Origin: Lindgomyces ingoldianus
Lineage: Eukaryota; Ascomycota; Dothideomycetes; Pleosporales; Lindgomycetaceae
Length of the DNA: 64,000 nt
Assembly (NCBI RefSeq): GCF_010093535.1
Contig: NW_022985197.1
Coordinates: 532,726-596,725, forward strand
Direction of reading: 5' to 3'
In this document: piece after piece, positions 1 to 11,186 of the stretch
Layout of the letters: every line of letters starts with the position of its first letter
How positions within the stretch are numbered: position 1 is the stretch's first letter
Program-made: the position numbers and the translations under genes
Notes under the pieces: generated by a model
The model's input: only the letters and a program-made list of their open reading frames with translations
The model's database searches: none
What the model was told of the DNA's origin: nothing

Positions 1-139
1 TATGTTGCTGCAAATTGCTGCATTTTGCAGCATTTTGCAGCATGTTGCAGCAAATTGCAGCATTTTACAGCATGTTGCAGCAAATTGCAGCAAATTGCAG
101 CATGTTACAGCATTTTGCAGCAAATTGCAGCATGTTGCA
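1..139. repeat. 10-bp tandem repeat (GCAGCATTTT family)
   Basis: About fourteen back-to-back decamers in which GCAGCA (TGCTGC in the first copies) alternates with TTTT, TGTT or AATT. The period is exactly 10 bp from base 1 to about 139. The array runs off the left edge of the window, so its true length is unknown. Open frames through it exist only because a 10-bp period reads through all three frames. It borders the TA-rich repeat island. Confidence 0.92.
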
Positions 140-1449
140 AGCTGGTCGCGCATAGGGCTAGTGCGCGAGGGACTCGGATCGGCAGAACAAAAAGCCGAGC
201 AACACGAGTAGAGCAGAAAAAGGATTGATAAATCAACACAATCAATACAATCAATCAATCATCCCATACATCATATCCAAACCCATCATTCATCTCAGGA
301 AGCCTAGAAACAGTGCTTCAATCTGACAGAGGTTTAATCTCTTTATCTGCAGTCTATTGTCTTAAAAATGCCTATTATAGACTATTTTCTATTATAGAGT
401 TATCTATCTACGTGTTTTGCTGCTTTACAGGCCTTATTTAGTTAATTAGATCTCTCTATTATCTATTTTATATAGTCTTGTAGGCTACAGAAGTTAAAAG
501 CCCTTTACACTACATCTTTTACTTTATTCTGTAATAGTATACTTTTTATAGCTAAAGATTAATTACAGCAGTTTTTAAAAGACTATAATTATAATACTAG
601 CATTAAGTTTATAATTAATTAGAATAATATATAGCTATTAGACTTAAAATAAGTGTTACTTTTAGCATAATTAAGTTACTAAGTAAAAAATAAGACTACT
701 TTATAAAGTAATTATATGCTATTAAAGGTGTAAGCTTATAGCATAAATATAACACTTTTAAAAAAGTAAAGTAAAGTAATTTACTTTTAGCTTTACTATT
801 AGTGTTATAAGCAAGGCTTTTAAAGTGCTGTAAAAGTAGTAAATAGCTATAACTATATTATTTAGCACTTACTAAGAAAGTATAAAGTTAATGTTAATAA
901 AGAGCTTTTACTTAATAGCATACAGCTACTACAGCACCTATAGAAGGCAGCTAGAGGAGTAGCAGGCTTATTACAGGGGTTATTTTATACACTATAGTAG
1001 AAGAGTTTTCTACGCAGTGCCCTAGTTAACTAGGTTATAGTGTAGAATTAGTTATTTAAAAATACTATTTTATTAAAAACTTATAGTCTTATTAGCTAAA
1101 ATTATATAAATTTTTTTACTACTTTACTATATTCTACTACTACACTTTTTAAGGATATCTACGCTGCACTTATGTAGTAAAAAAAAAGATTTAAATAATA
1201 CTAATTACTACACTATTAAAAATTATGCTAAGTGTAAATATATAGTGTTTTAAAAACTACTTTTTTTTACAGTAGTAGCTTACTTTATTAGTATACACAT
1301 ATAGGCTACTATTATAAAAACTTTATAACTAATAATAGCTAAATACTTTACACACTTAGTAAGACCTTTTAGTTAGCTTTAAAAACTTATATAGTAACTA
1401 TACTAGTAGTATATAAGCCTCTAAAATAGCTACTATTATTAATAAGTAT

Positions 1450-1793
1450 TATAACAGCGCAGGCAAGACAATGGGTCTAAATGCAGTGGGAATCCACTTA
1501 GAGGCATATAGGAGTGCGTAGGGACTCTAAACCTAGGAATGCTATTAACACCTATAGGCCTTGTACAAAAAGATATTAGAAAACTACTAAGCTAGCTACA
1601 GAGCAAGGTGCGACTAAATATATAAGGGAATAGGGGTACAGTAGGGGGCAGGGCAGAGTTAGGGCTAATACAGGGGCCTTCTAGAGGTTCTAGGCGCCCT
1701 AATAATTTATAAGAATTAAGTTAAAGTTAGAGCTAATATAAGGACCCTTTAGATAAGTTTTAGGTAACTTAAAATAGAATAAAAATTATTACA
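1450..1793. repeat. Left long terminal repeat (344 bp)
   Basis: Direct copy of 3205-3548 with the same length. The first 150 bp or so keeps several C and G residues that the right copy has lost, whereas the last 140 bp is heavily converted to A and T. Its termini are TATAAC and ATTACA, one transition away from the intact ends of the right copy. Confidence 0.9.
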
Positions 1794-1875
1794 CTACTTT
1801 TTCCTCTATAAACTAATAGTCCCTATTAGTAGTAATTATAGTATAAAGTATTACTATTATGTCTTTTACTTTCTT

Positions 1876-2379
1876 AAACTAAAACTAGTCTAATTTAGCT
1901 AGGTGTTCTTACTAAGTATTTCTTTACACTACTAGTAGTATTCTTTAAACCTAAACGCTACGCATGCAGTTATTAATTATTAGAGTAGTAAGTATAGTTT
2001 ATTAATTAAAGCTAATTTAAATAAAATAATAAAGTTTTTTTTATAAGTCCTCTTTTCTAGATTATACACTATAAAGTAGGCTACTATAGCTTTAAAAAAG
2101 TTTACCTAAGTATATTTAAAACTATAATTTAGTACTTATAAGCTAAAAAAAAGCTTTTTCTATAAGTAAAAAACTAATTTAACTAAAATACTTTTTTTTT
2201 AATAGCTGCACTAATAAAGCGCGCTTTAAATGCAAAAAATACTTTCTTTTTATTTATTCTAAAAGTTTAAAATATTTACTATGCCTTAGTCTTTTTCTAA
2301 CTTATAATAAAATAAGCTTATAAAAGCTTTATTATATCTTTTACACTTTTAAACTAAAACTAGTTTAATTTAGCTAGGT
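1876..2379. repeat. Diverged direct repeat inside the LTR element
   Basis: A 29-bp segment at 1876-1904, beginning AAACTAAAACTAGT, recurs at 2351-2379 with one C/T difference. Similar T-rich sequence precedes both copies, at a spacing of 475 bp. This may be an internal duplication or two related degenerate segments. Its role is unknown. Confidence 0.5.
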
Positions 2380-3204
2380 ATCCTAGCTCTAGATAATCCT
2401 TTATAATACTAGCTATGTGTCTCTATATTAATACTATATATGCACACTTACTTTAATAGTAATCTAAATTAATATTAAGTTTATTTATAATAAAAGCTTA
2501 CTATTATTTAAATGTAAGTTTTTTGCTATCTATAAAAATCTTAATTTTAGATATGTATTTAGTAAAGTAGATTTACTAAGTCTAAAAAGTGTCTAAAAAG
2601 TCTTTTATACTTAGAGTAGTAAAAGTAGTATAAAGTGTTATTAAAAGTAATTTAGTAGTTAGTAAAAGTTAACTAGTAGTTTTTAGCTAAATTAGTTACT
2701 TAAGCTATACTTATAATTAAGTAATCTAATTATTAATAAATATACTACTAAAGGTTAACTTTAAATTAGGTAAAAGTATAGCTTTAAGTGCTATAAAAGT
2801 AGGTTTAGCTATTAATATAAATTATTAATTAACTTTAAAAAGCTTACTTTAGCTAGAGCGTATTTTAATTCTAGAATTAAAGAGTAGTTAGTTAGACATT
2901 AGTAGTTACTTTTAATTTTAATAAGTTATTAGTAGTCTTTAGGTTTTTACTTTAGCACACTTTTTATAACTTTTTTAAAAGTAATTTTAATTATAAAGAA
3001 TAAAAAGTTTTAAACTTAACAGCTTTAGTTAACTAAAAGTTAATAAAATCTAGTTTATAAACTAAATAGTTTAATATAACAGTGTGTAAGTATTATAACC
3101 TAAACTAAATTAAACACATCTTAGAGCTTAAACATAGTTAAATAAATAATTAGTGTAATATTATAATAAGGCTATTACTAGCAAAAGTAAGTTTTCTAAT
3201 ATAA

Positions 3205-3548
3205 TGTAACAGCGTAGGCAAGATAATAGGTCTAAATGCAGTAGGAATCTACTTAGAGGCATATAGAAGTGCGTAGGGACTCTAAACCTAGGAATGCTAT
3301 TAACACTTATAGGCCTTATATAAAAGAATATTAGAAAACTACTAAGCTAGCTACAGGGCAAGGTGCGACTAAATACATAAGGGAATAGGGGTACAGCAGG
3401 GGGCAGGGCAGAGTCAGGGCCGATACGGGGGCCTTCTAGAGGTTCTGGGCGCCCTGACGATTCATGAGAATCGAGTCAGGGTCAGAGCCAATACAGGGAC
3501 CCTTCAGATAGGTTCCAGGCGACCTAAGATGGAACGAGAATCGTTACA
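3205..3548. repeat. Right long terminal repeat (344 bp)
   Basis: Direct copy of 1450-1793 with intact termini TGTAAC..GTTACA. Its 3' portion (about 3410-3548) keeps normal GC, with many G/C positions that are A/T in the left copy. Its 5' portion carries more C-to-T and G-to-A changes than the left copy. It is followed at once by AGTAT, the target duplication. Confidence 0.9.
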
Positions 3549-3553
3549 AGTAT

Positions 3554-5090
3554 AATATTATGTTAAAATTTAGCTACTTTATTAAAGATAATATATTAAA
3601 TAATAATAATAAGCTTATTTAAAGCCTTAATAAAAAGCTTAACCTACTATATAAGCTTAATAAACAGCACTAAATTTACTATACTGCCTATATAATTTAG
3701 GTAGTTATTAAAGCTATTATATATAGTAAAAGTGTTATAAAATTTAAGTAAAAGCTTACTAAAGCTACTTTATATAATTAATTTAAGCTATATTAAAAGC
3801 ATAGAGTTATTAGATAACTTTATAACTTTATAAATAGTGTGCTAGCATTATATAAGTATATAAAGCTTTTTAAAACTCTTTAAATTAACATTATAAAAGA
3901 GGACTTAATTTAGTAGTTTAGCACACTTAATCTAGTGTATAATAGTAGAGTACACTAGCACTTAGTTTACTTTATGCTATTACACTATTATAAGCTTAGA
4001 AAAGTTATTAGTTACTTTTAATAGTAATAAAAAAGCTCTTTTAATGCTAATAAAAAAACTTAATAAGCTAGCTTTAATGCTCTAGTAAATCTTATTACTA
4101 AAAATAATTAAAATAAAATTAAGCACTTTAAGAACTTTTTAAAAAAGTTTTATTAAATAATAAAAAAACTTAAAGGCTAAAGCTTATCTAGCTTACTATA
4201 AAAAACTATAATAAAGCTTTAGTGCCTTTAAATTTACTTTAATTAAATAAAAGTAATTACTACTAATAAGCTAAGTAACTTATACTTTAAAAACACTATT
4301 AAGTTTAGCTATTAAAAGCTTACTACTTACTAAAGTAAACTAATTTTTAATTTACTAATTTTATACTACATAGTTGCTACTATCTTTAACTTTTAATTAT
4401 ACTTACTTTAGTTTTAAAATTACTAGTAGCATTATAAAAGCTAAGTAAATAAAGTAACTAAGTTAATAAAAATAATTTTTAACTAGTATTTAAATACTAA
4501 AAATAAGCATAAAGTTAAAGATAAGCTATTATCTTTTAGGCATTATAAGCTGCTAGGTAGTAACTATTATAATAATAATTATAAGGCTTACTTTTTTATT
4601 AACCTCTCTTTTATAATAAATTAGCGCTTATATAAGTGTAAAAAAGTGTTAAATAAGCTATAGCTTTACTATAACTTTATAAAAGCTAATTACTATAAAA
4701 ATTACTCTTTACTATATAGAAAACCTTTATAATAGTAGCTTACTAAAGGTAAAATAGCCTATTTTATTTTTTTTAAGATTACTTTTAATTTTCTTACTAT
4801 CCTAGCTACTAGTTGTGAGTGTAAGAGGTGTTTTAGTGCAGCTAGTTATATAGTAACTAATAATTAAAGCTTACTAAAAAGTGTAATAATTAAGGCTATT
4901 TAACTCTAAAAAAACTAGCTATAGTATAAAGTAGTAAGCAGCAAGCTTTTAGACCTCTCTACTCTTATTACTAAAAAGAATTAGTTATTTTATAGTTAAT
5001 TAGACTTTAATTTTATGTCTTTAAAGACCTATAATCTTAGCTGTTTTAACTAAAGTACAGTGTACTTTAATTAAATTGTACTACTTGTAC
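3554..5090. other. Degenerate retroelement-like DNA beyond the right LTR
   Basis: TA-rich, stop-filled sequence with no usable open frame. At 4814-4834 one plus frame reads C-E-C-K-R-C-F, a cysteine cluster that could be what remains of a zinc-knuckle or zinc-finger segment of a retroelement. That reading is weak. The block ends abruptly near 5090, where ordinary base composition resumes. Confidence 0.4.
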
Positions 5091-5839
5091 AGATTACGTG
5101 AGCTGTAACAGTTACAATACGTACACCTACCTCTCCTCCTCCCTGTTGTACGAACGTACCCAAAATCTCACCCGTACAGGCCTTAAAATCGCCCAATCGT
5201 ACAGTACTACGCCTCGTTGGAAGCCCTGCCTCCAACCGTGGCTGCCTACCCTAGCTATATGCTGCCTAGCTTACTCCTTTCCCTTTGTTAGCCCTTAGGT
5301 ACAACTATTTTACCCATCAGCTCATAGCGCTCCCAAAAGTTTCACATCGGGTGATGACCACCCTAGTTTGACCGAGCAGTGAGGCTAAAGGATTCGAAGG
5401 ACAGACTGCTTGCGGGCGCTCGAAATTGTAGTCCATGATCATCTAATGTGACATGAGCAAGCTTTATTTCGTTATCCACATGCGTATCTTTCTCGTCTTC
5501 CCCAAACCAGCCAACCATAAACTTTTATCTAAACCATGGTGTGATGGTGAATGTAGACGGCAACGCGAGTTAGCCCCGATTGCTTATTTGCTGAACGGAC
5601 CACAGAAGTAGTTCTTAGGATTGTCCTTTTGAGTGTGATATTCATTGCATGCTTGCCAGAAGCCTACAACAGTTATGCGTGTTCCAATATTTGGGTTAAC
5701 AATAGTCAAGATTAGCAGGAAGGCATGAACAGAAGTGTCCCCTCTCCGAACTTCGTGGCAGGATCTCCAACTCAAAATCCTATCCCATTCCGCTTCAAAA
5801 GGAAATAATTCCAAGAGAACTCTTATTATTAAATCTACC
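5091..5839. other. Intergenic sequence after the repeat island
   Basis: Normal-composition DNA with no credible gene. The palindrome TGTAACAGTTACA lies at 5104-5116, at the island boundary, and several GTAC-containing motifs follow to about 5290. Short open frames here and on the opposite strand show no domain. The last few hundred bases are probably the 3' flank of the permease gene. Confidence 0.5.
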
Positions 5840-7648
5840 TTAATGCACACTCTCTGTAACACTCGCTCTCCTAACAACATCAATCACCTCATTAACATCG
5901 CTCTTCCGCTCGCCCACACCTCTGAAACTCTTCCTACCCCTGACCAGCCAATCAATCGCCATGATCAGCGTAACAACGCCATACACAGCGGAGACGTAGT
6001 TCATATTGCTCGACTTGACCGGCTTCGCGTACGGGAAGCTGTACATGATGAGTGTAAAGAGTGTCCAGATGAGAAGCACGACATTGGCAACAAGACCGAA
6101 GGGGCCGAGCCAGAAAGGACCGGGTTTGATGTTCGAGCGGCCTTTTACGAGGAGGCAGACGACGGGGATGGCGTAGCTGATGTAGAGGAGGACGATACAC
6201 GCTGTGATCATGCTGGTTGGAGGTTAGATTCAGTTCAAAGACATATATTTCATCCTTGATGGTATGTGGGTAGGAAAGGGGGAGCATGACTTACGAGTTG
6301 AAGGCTGTTAACGAGGCCAAGTAGAGACAACCGACAATTGCCACAATAACACAGCTCACGAAATGTGCATAAAGTGGGACACCCAGCCTCTTATCCACTT
6401 GGCTCAACCACTTGTGACCCGGCAATCCACGATCCCGAGCGAAGCTCCAGCAAAGCCTGCTCTGCCAAGTATGGCTCGCAACCAGACATCCTAGACCAGT
6501 GGCAATAATCAAGACTTCTAGGAAGATAGCACCCCCCTTATTTCTTAGTGCTTGATAGAACAGTTCCAAGATCGGAACAAATGTCGCAGTAGCGCCGATG
6601 TTCGAGAAATCGCCCACAATTGAGAAGAACATGGCCATGCTGAAGAACCAACTCGTTACAAACCCAATTGCAACTGTTCCCATGATCGCAATGGGAATCA
6701 TGCGTTCTGGCCTATGCACCTCTTCGGCCATATGCGTCGCGCAGTCCAGACAAGCAAAACTCCAGTTCGTGTTCACGAGTCCGACGATGAAGGCAATGCC
6801 TCCTTCGGCCCAACCGGTGTTGTTGATGAAGGTGGCGAAGACGAATTTAGCGTGCTGGTGCGTAGGTGCGACGGCGGGAACCGTGATCAAAATCACTAGG
6901 AAAGAGATGAGACTAGTATAGAGAGTGATTGTGGCGACCTTGGGGAGAGTTTTTCCGTAGCAGTTAAAGAAAAAGCAGAAGATGTTGGCAATTTGGTAGG
7001 CTACAAAAGTGTGCCATGTTTTAATGACGCTGTTGGGCTGTTAGTCATGGTTTAGGGATTGTTGAAAAATGTGACAGTATGCCTTTAGAGTCATGACTGA
7101 GGACTAGATGAGGCAAAGGGAGCAAATGGGAAACTGAGAGAATCGACTCACAAATCCGGATGTCCTAATTGCCAACAACCCACCAACGCACTCCCCATAG
7201 CTAACGCCACACTCGCACTCGTAAAGATGCTTCCCCACCACGCAAACCAGCCAGTCAAGTAACTCGCAAAATTCGCATACTTTTTCGGTGCCAGTTCATT
7301 CGCCCAGAAATACTGGCCCCCTGCATTCGGCAAAGCACTGGCTAGCTCACTCAGACTAATCCCCACACAAGTGGAGATCATTGCGATCAACATGATGCCG
7401 TAGATGATAAGGAGGGGGCCTCCAGAATTGATTCCAGTAATCATAGCGGCCGAGATGCCGAACCAGGAGTTTGTGAGCGAGAAACCAACACCGAGAACTG
7501 ACCAGACGCTGAAGTTGCGCTTCATGTCTTGCGTGTAGCCCATTTCGGCTAGCTTCATCGCGTCTTCGTCAATAGAGGATGCATTTCCCTTCTCGTAGTC
7601 AACTGTGGCCTCGGGCATCGCCATCTTCTCGGTATCGCTGTCGACCAT
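5840..7648 (-). CDS. APC-superfamily permease, choline/amino-acid type (Hnm1-like)
   Basis: Plasma-membrane importer of the amino acid/choline family, probably carrying choline or a GABA-like substrate. Three exons, 7648-7152, 7029-6295 and 6212-5840, join in frame to 534 residues. Introns of 122 and 82 bp have GTGAGT and GTAAGT donors and CTAAC branch-like sites. A polar N-terminal tail of about 45 residues is followed by the family signature SLTNSWFGIS (57-66), an N-P-N-A-G-G-Q segment after the third helix, and alternating hydrophobic stretches consistent with twelve membrane helices. Length fits Hnm1/Uga4-type proteins. The tail just before helix 1 resembles yeast choline permease Hnm1, but choline, GABA and other amine permeases cannot be told apart by eye. 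It stands alone, with no same-strand partner nearby. Confidence 0.88.
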
Positions 7649-10600
7649 GATTGCGAGGTTGTTGAAGGGCGTTTGAGAAGATTCGAGATATGAAGTGAGG
7701 TTGGAGGGGCTAGCGTCCAGTTCCCAATGAAGGCGCGCTTATGATGACGGCCTGCTTGGCGTGAAGTTTGCTGCAAACACCAGGAGCTTGGCGACGGAAG
7801 TAGTAGAAAAGCGGGGATGGTGGGAGTTTCCAAGTCCAAGGGAAGGAACTCGGAGCCTGCAGGAAGGATGGTCGGAATATTTAACACAAGTAAGAGATGA
7901 CGATGGATCGAAAGGGTGGGAGTACGACAAGGGGCGATGATAAGAAGATAAACAATTCGGTGGATGATCAAAACACATCAGCGGCAGCCATCCACATTGT
8001 TCGTTTGTAGCTGCGTCGGGATGCCCGCCAATGCATCCTAGAGGCACTCTGTTGGTACCTGCAGTCCTCAGCCGATGGAGATTTGACCGAGCACGTTCTC
8101 ACGCATTATATCCCGGGTCCTTAAAGGAAGTCGTTTAAGACCCGGATCGCAAGTCGTCGGAAGCTGGGTGGACAAGAAAACATAAGATGCGGAGAGTCGC
8201 TTGCCCCAAAGCAGAATAAAGATGCAGAGTTTAGGTTGTGGAGTAGTGCAGCGGCACAGCAAGCCTGCAAGAGGAGAAACTGGTTGTTTATGTGAGCAGC
8301 GATAGGCAAGACTTGTCGAAACTGTAAACGTTTCCCGATGCTTGAATCAAATGGCGCCCTGGTATTGGCACGATATGTGTTTTTCGGAGCGCTAGCGCAA
8401 GCAGGGAAGCTGAACTTACGCTCTTCCATTTCCATGATTCTTCTTTCCACAGTTCGCCGAAGGTGCGTACATATCTCATTTCATAATTTGACAGCAGCAA
8501 GCATGTCTCCCACGCGGCGGCAACTGGGATAATGCCTCCCTCCACAACTTCATGCCTGCACACCATGTCCAGAATTCGATACCTCGGGAAAAGCACCCAA
8601 AAAGAAAGTACCGACCCTTAACCACTCGTTCACCCTGGAGCGCGCATGCTCCCGCGCGCGTGGACTAGGATAAGACGCAATTCCAACGTCTTAGAGATGG
8701 CCACGAACGCCTATCAAGGCGGGGCGTAACTGCGTCCTCCAGGATGCGTATTCGGGTCGCCTATGGACAGCTTCGAAGCAAGTGGGGAGTCTGCGGAGGC
8801 ATATGCACAACTGTCGGCTGCGAGACGATGCGGCGCAGCCTCGATTACCATTGGTATGACTTGCCGGTCCACCACAACCTGTCAAGGAAAGGTGGCATTG
8901 CCACAGTTCTCCAGGACTGGGAGAAATTTACCATCGAAGAGACCTTTATTCTTTTGGGCGAAACATAAATCAAAAGGGTTTGATAAAAGCCACCGCTCGC
9001 TCGCCTCCGCAACTTCAGCAAATGTTGACGCTCCAATATCATTGCCCAGCTTCGCACGACTCACGAGGCGAAGCCATGTCAGAGCTGCCTAAAAGAGCAA
9101 TATGATCCACTCGCCACTACACCTATCTCTAACTGATACTTCAACCCTCCACATGCCTTTCTCTGATCCGACAATCTGCTTTGGATCATGAGATGCTTAT
9201 TTGTCGCACCACGGATCACTAACATAGAGCAGCTTATCTCGAAGTGGACAGCTGAAATGATGCAGTTTCTGTGTCATTTAAGAGTTCGCATGTTCTGATG
9301 GAAGGGTAACCCACAGAATTGTAGATATCTGTACGAGGACACCGCCCACTCTAAAAGCCTCCTACAAAGCCTCCTACAAAAGCCAAAATCAAGCTCCGAG
9401 TCAAAATAATTCAATCTTTCGACCCATATCCAACCCATATCCGACCCGGCTTTACCATGTTCCACATCAAGCACCAGGTACGCATTCAAGCAGCGAGTCT
9501 CTTTGTACGAGTCCAATAACTGCCTCGATATTAGATCCGCCAACCTCTGGTATACAAAGCTCGAGTCCACTCACACAAGTGACAGGTTGCTCAACTAATG
9601 CACCGTTCCTATGTTTCCTGAAAGCTTGAAGCGTAGTAGCACGACCATTCAATCCATGAACTTGGAGTCGTACACGACCATGTCCGACACCAGGTGTACA
9701 TGTGTGTGGCAACAAGAAGGAGGGTCCAGCTGAGGCGGCGCTGTTACTAACAATTTGAGAAGAGCCACAAAACACACATCTGGAGTTAAGGCGCTGGGAA
9801 AAAAGTATCGTTTTTCATGTCATTGCTTACAACCATTCCTGTGTTTAGGTATCCGTGTGGGCCAGCTTTTCTCAGAATCCTCATGTAGTGTGGAGTGGAT
9901 ATACAGACACCGTTACTGATTTCCGCTCAAATCCGACGCGCGGATATTGGACGTGAAAGCATACTCCAATGGATCCGTCGCATCTGTCTGTTCGACGAAG
10001 TCGCCGGATGGATTTTGGAAGTGAGTGGTGTATTACACCCCACTGGTTGTTAGGCGGACCTACCTCAACAGTATCTCTAGAAATCTCACTGACAGTCCCT
10101 GCAGAGTACCTCGTTAATACTAACGGTTTTGACAGTGCCCCAAACCCCAGAATCACGTGCCTAGGCAAAAATATATCCTCTATTGTCACTTTGCCCAGCG
10201 CCTCAGGATTTCGTGTCTTACCCATCCTTGCAAAGTCTCACTAACATCTATATCTCAATCTATTTCCCATACATGCAATTCCCATCTCCTACAAAACCGA
10301 ACGAGCCTAAACGCCCACCCAAGACGCCATCCAGCTAGCTCCTTCAGCCATTATGATCAAACCGAGCAAAACAAAGATTCTCGAACCATGGGTCTCGTTC
10401 TGAGGACTTCGAGTCTCACATTTTCGCTCGATCCATAGATCCGATAAACGGAGCGGACTTGATACACATGCAACTCTTGATTGAATCAGGATGATTCCCT
10501 TTCCGCCTTTCAGTTGAAGTATTGCCTCAAAACTGCTAGATTAATGCTCGGCTATTGATCTTGAGTCGCGATACTACTTGACGGATCAAGATCAAACCAT

Positions 10601-11186
10601 CATCTTCACAAATAAGTGCAAGCCCAGAGCTTAGTTAATTATCTTGTTTGAGGAAGAAAAACTTCCAATGATATGAGAGGGAATTTTCAAAATACATGAT
10701 ACTTCGTGAAACAACACAATGTAAAAAAAATGATGATGATATGATGTTTGAGCGCGTAGTATGGAGAGGGAGAGGGAGATGGAGACATTCGGGAGGGGGA
10801 GACATTGTCGGACACTACACCGAGAAAAGAGTATTCTTGGTCCAGTCAGTAGAAGAGAAAAAAACACATCCACGCCAATATCCACGTTAGAACACGTTCC
10901 TGTCCGCGCGTTTCCCAGTTTCCGATAACTGTTAAACACTTGCCTGAGCTCCTAACATTGCACACACCCCATCATCATCATATCGTGCCACCGTGCCCAC
11001 CCGCAACCAGAAAACCCACATTTCTCTCAAGAGTTAGATGCGTACTTGCGTGCAGAGTCTTACAACTGCAGAAGCCGTGCCGTTGAAATTAATTTCGCCA
11101 TTAGGAGGGGGTATCGATATTCGACCTATTGACGCGCCGACCGCCGTATTTCTACCTGGTGTAAATCAGACCTGGTTGTATTACAT
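7649..11186. other. Long gene-free stretch between permease and mcm1
   Basis: About 3.5 kb with only short open frames on both strands. None has a recognisable domain, good splice context or a conserved-looking composition. The right-hand kilobase probably includes the mcm1 3' UTR and the left end the permease promoter and 5' UTR. No tRNA, rRNA or transposon remnant was recognised. Two small imperfect duplications occur near 9355-9445 (repeats of CCTCCTACAAA and of CCATATCC). Confidence 0.5.

Larger units (their letters stand above)
1450..3548. mobile_element. Small LTR retroelement with perfect 5-bp target-site duplication
   Basis: Two direct repeats of 344 bp (1450-1793 and 3205-3548) flank only 1411 bp. 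The right copy starts TGTAAC and ends GTTACA, the inverted TG..CA termini typical of LTRs. The left copy has the same ends with one G-to-A change each (TATAAC, ATTACA). The element is flanked by AGTAT at 1445-1449 and AGTAT at 3549-3553, a perfect 5-bp duplication. The interior is too short for gag-pol and has no open frame, so it is either a non-autonomous (TRIM/LARD-like) element or a deleted Ty3- or Ty1-type element. A primer-binding site and polypurine tract could not be recognised after mutation, so orientation is unknown. Confidence 0.88.
300..5090. repeat. TA-rich, RIP-like degenerate repeat island
   Basis: About 4.8 kb dominated by TpA, with stops in all frames and no open frame of useful length. 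CpA and TpG are visibly depleted while CpT/ApG (AGCT, CTA, TAG) survive, the pattern expected when CpA is turned into TpA by repeat-induced point mutation. It contains a complete LTR element at 1450-3548. The edges are sharp: ordinary sequence lies before about 300 and after about 5090. Decayed coding fragments are probable but cannot be read safely. RIP is inferred from composition and from transition-only LTR divergence; AT drift is a weaker alternative. Confidence 0.85.

Noticed and set aside
2..228. Overlapping open frames of 60-70 codons across the decamer repeat
   Set aside because: A 10-bp repeat lacking stops is open in several frames; residue pattern is purely repeat-derived.
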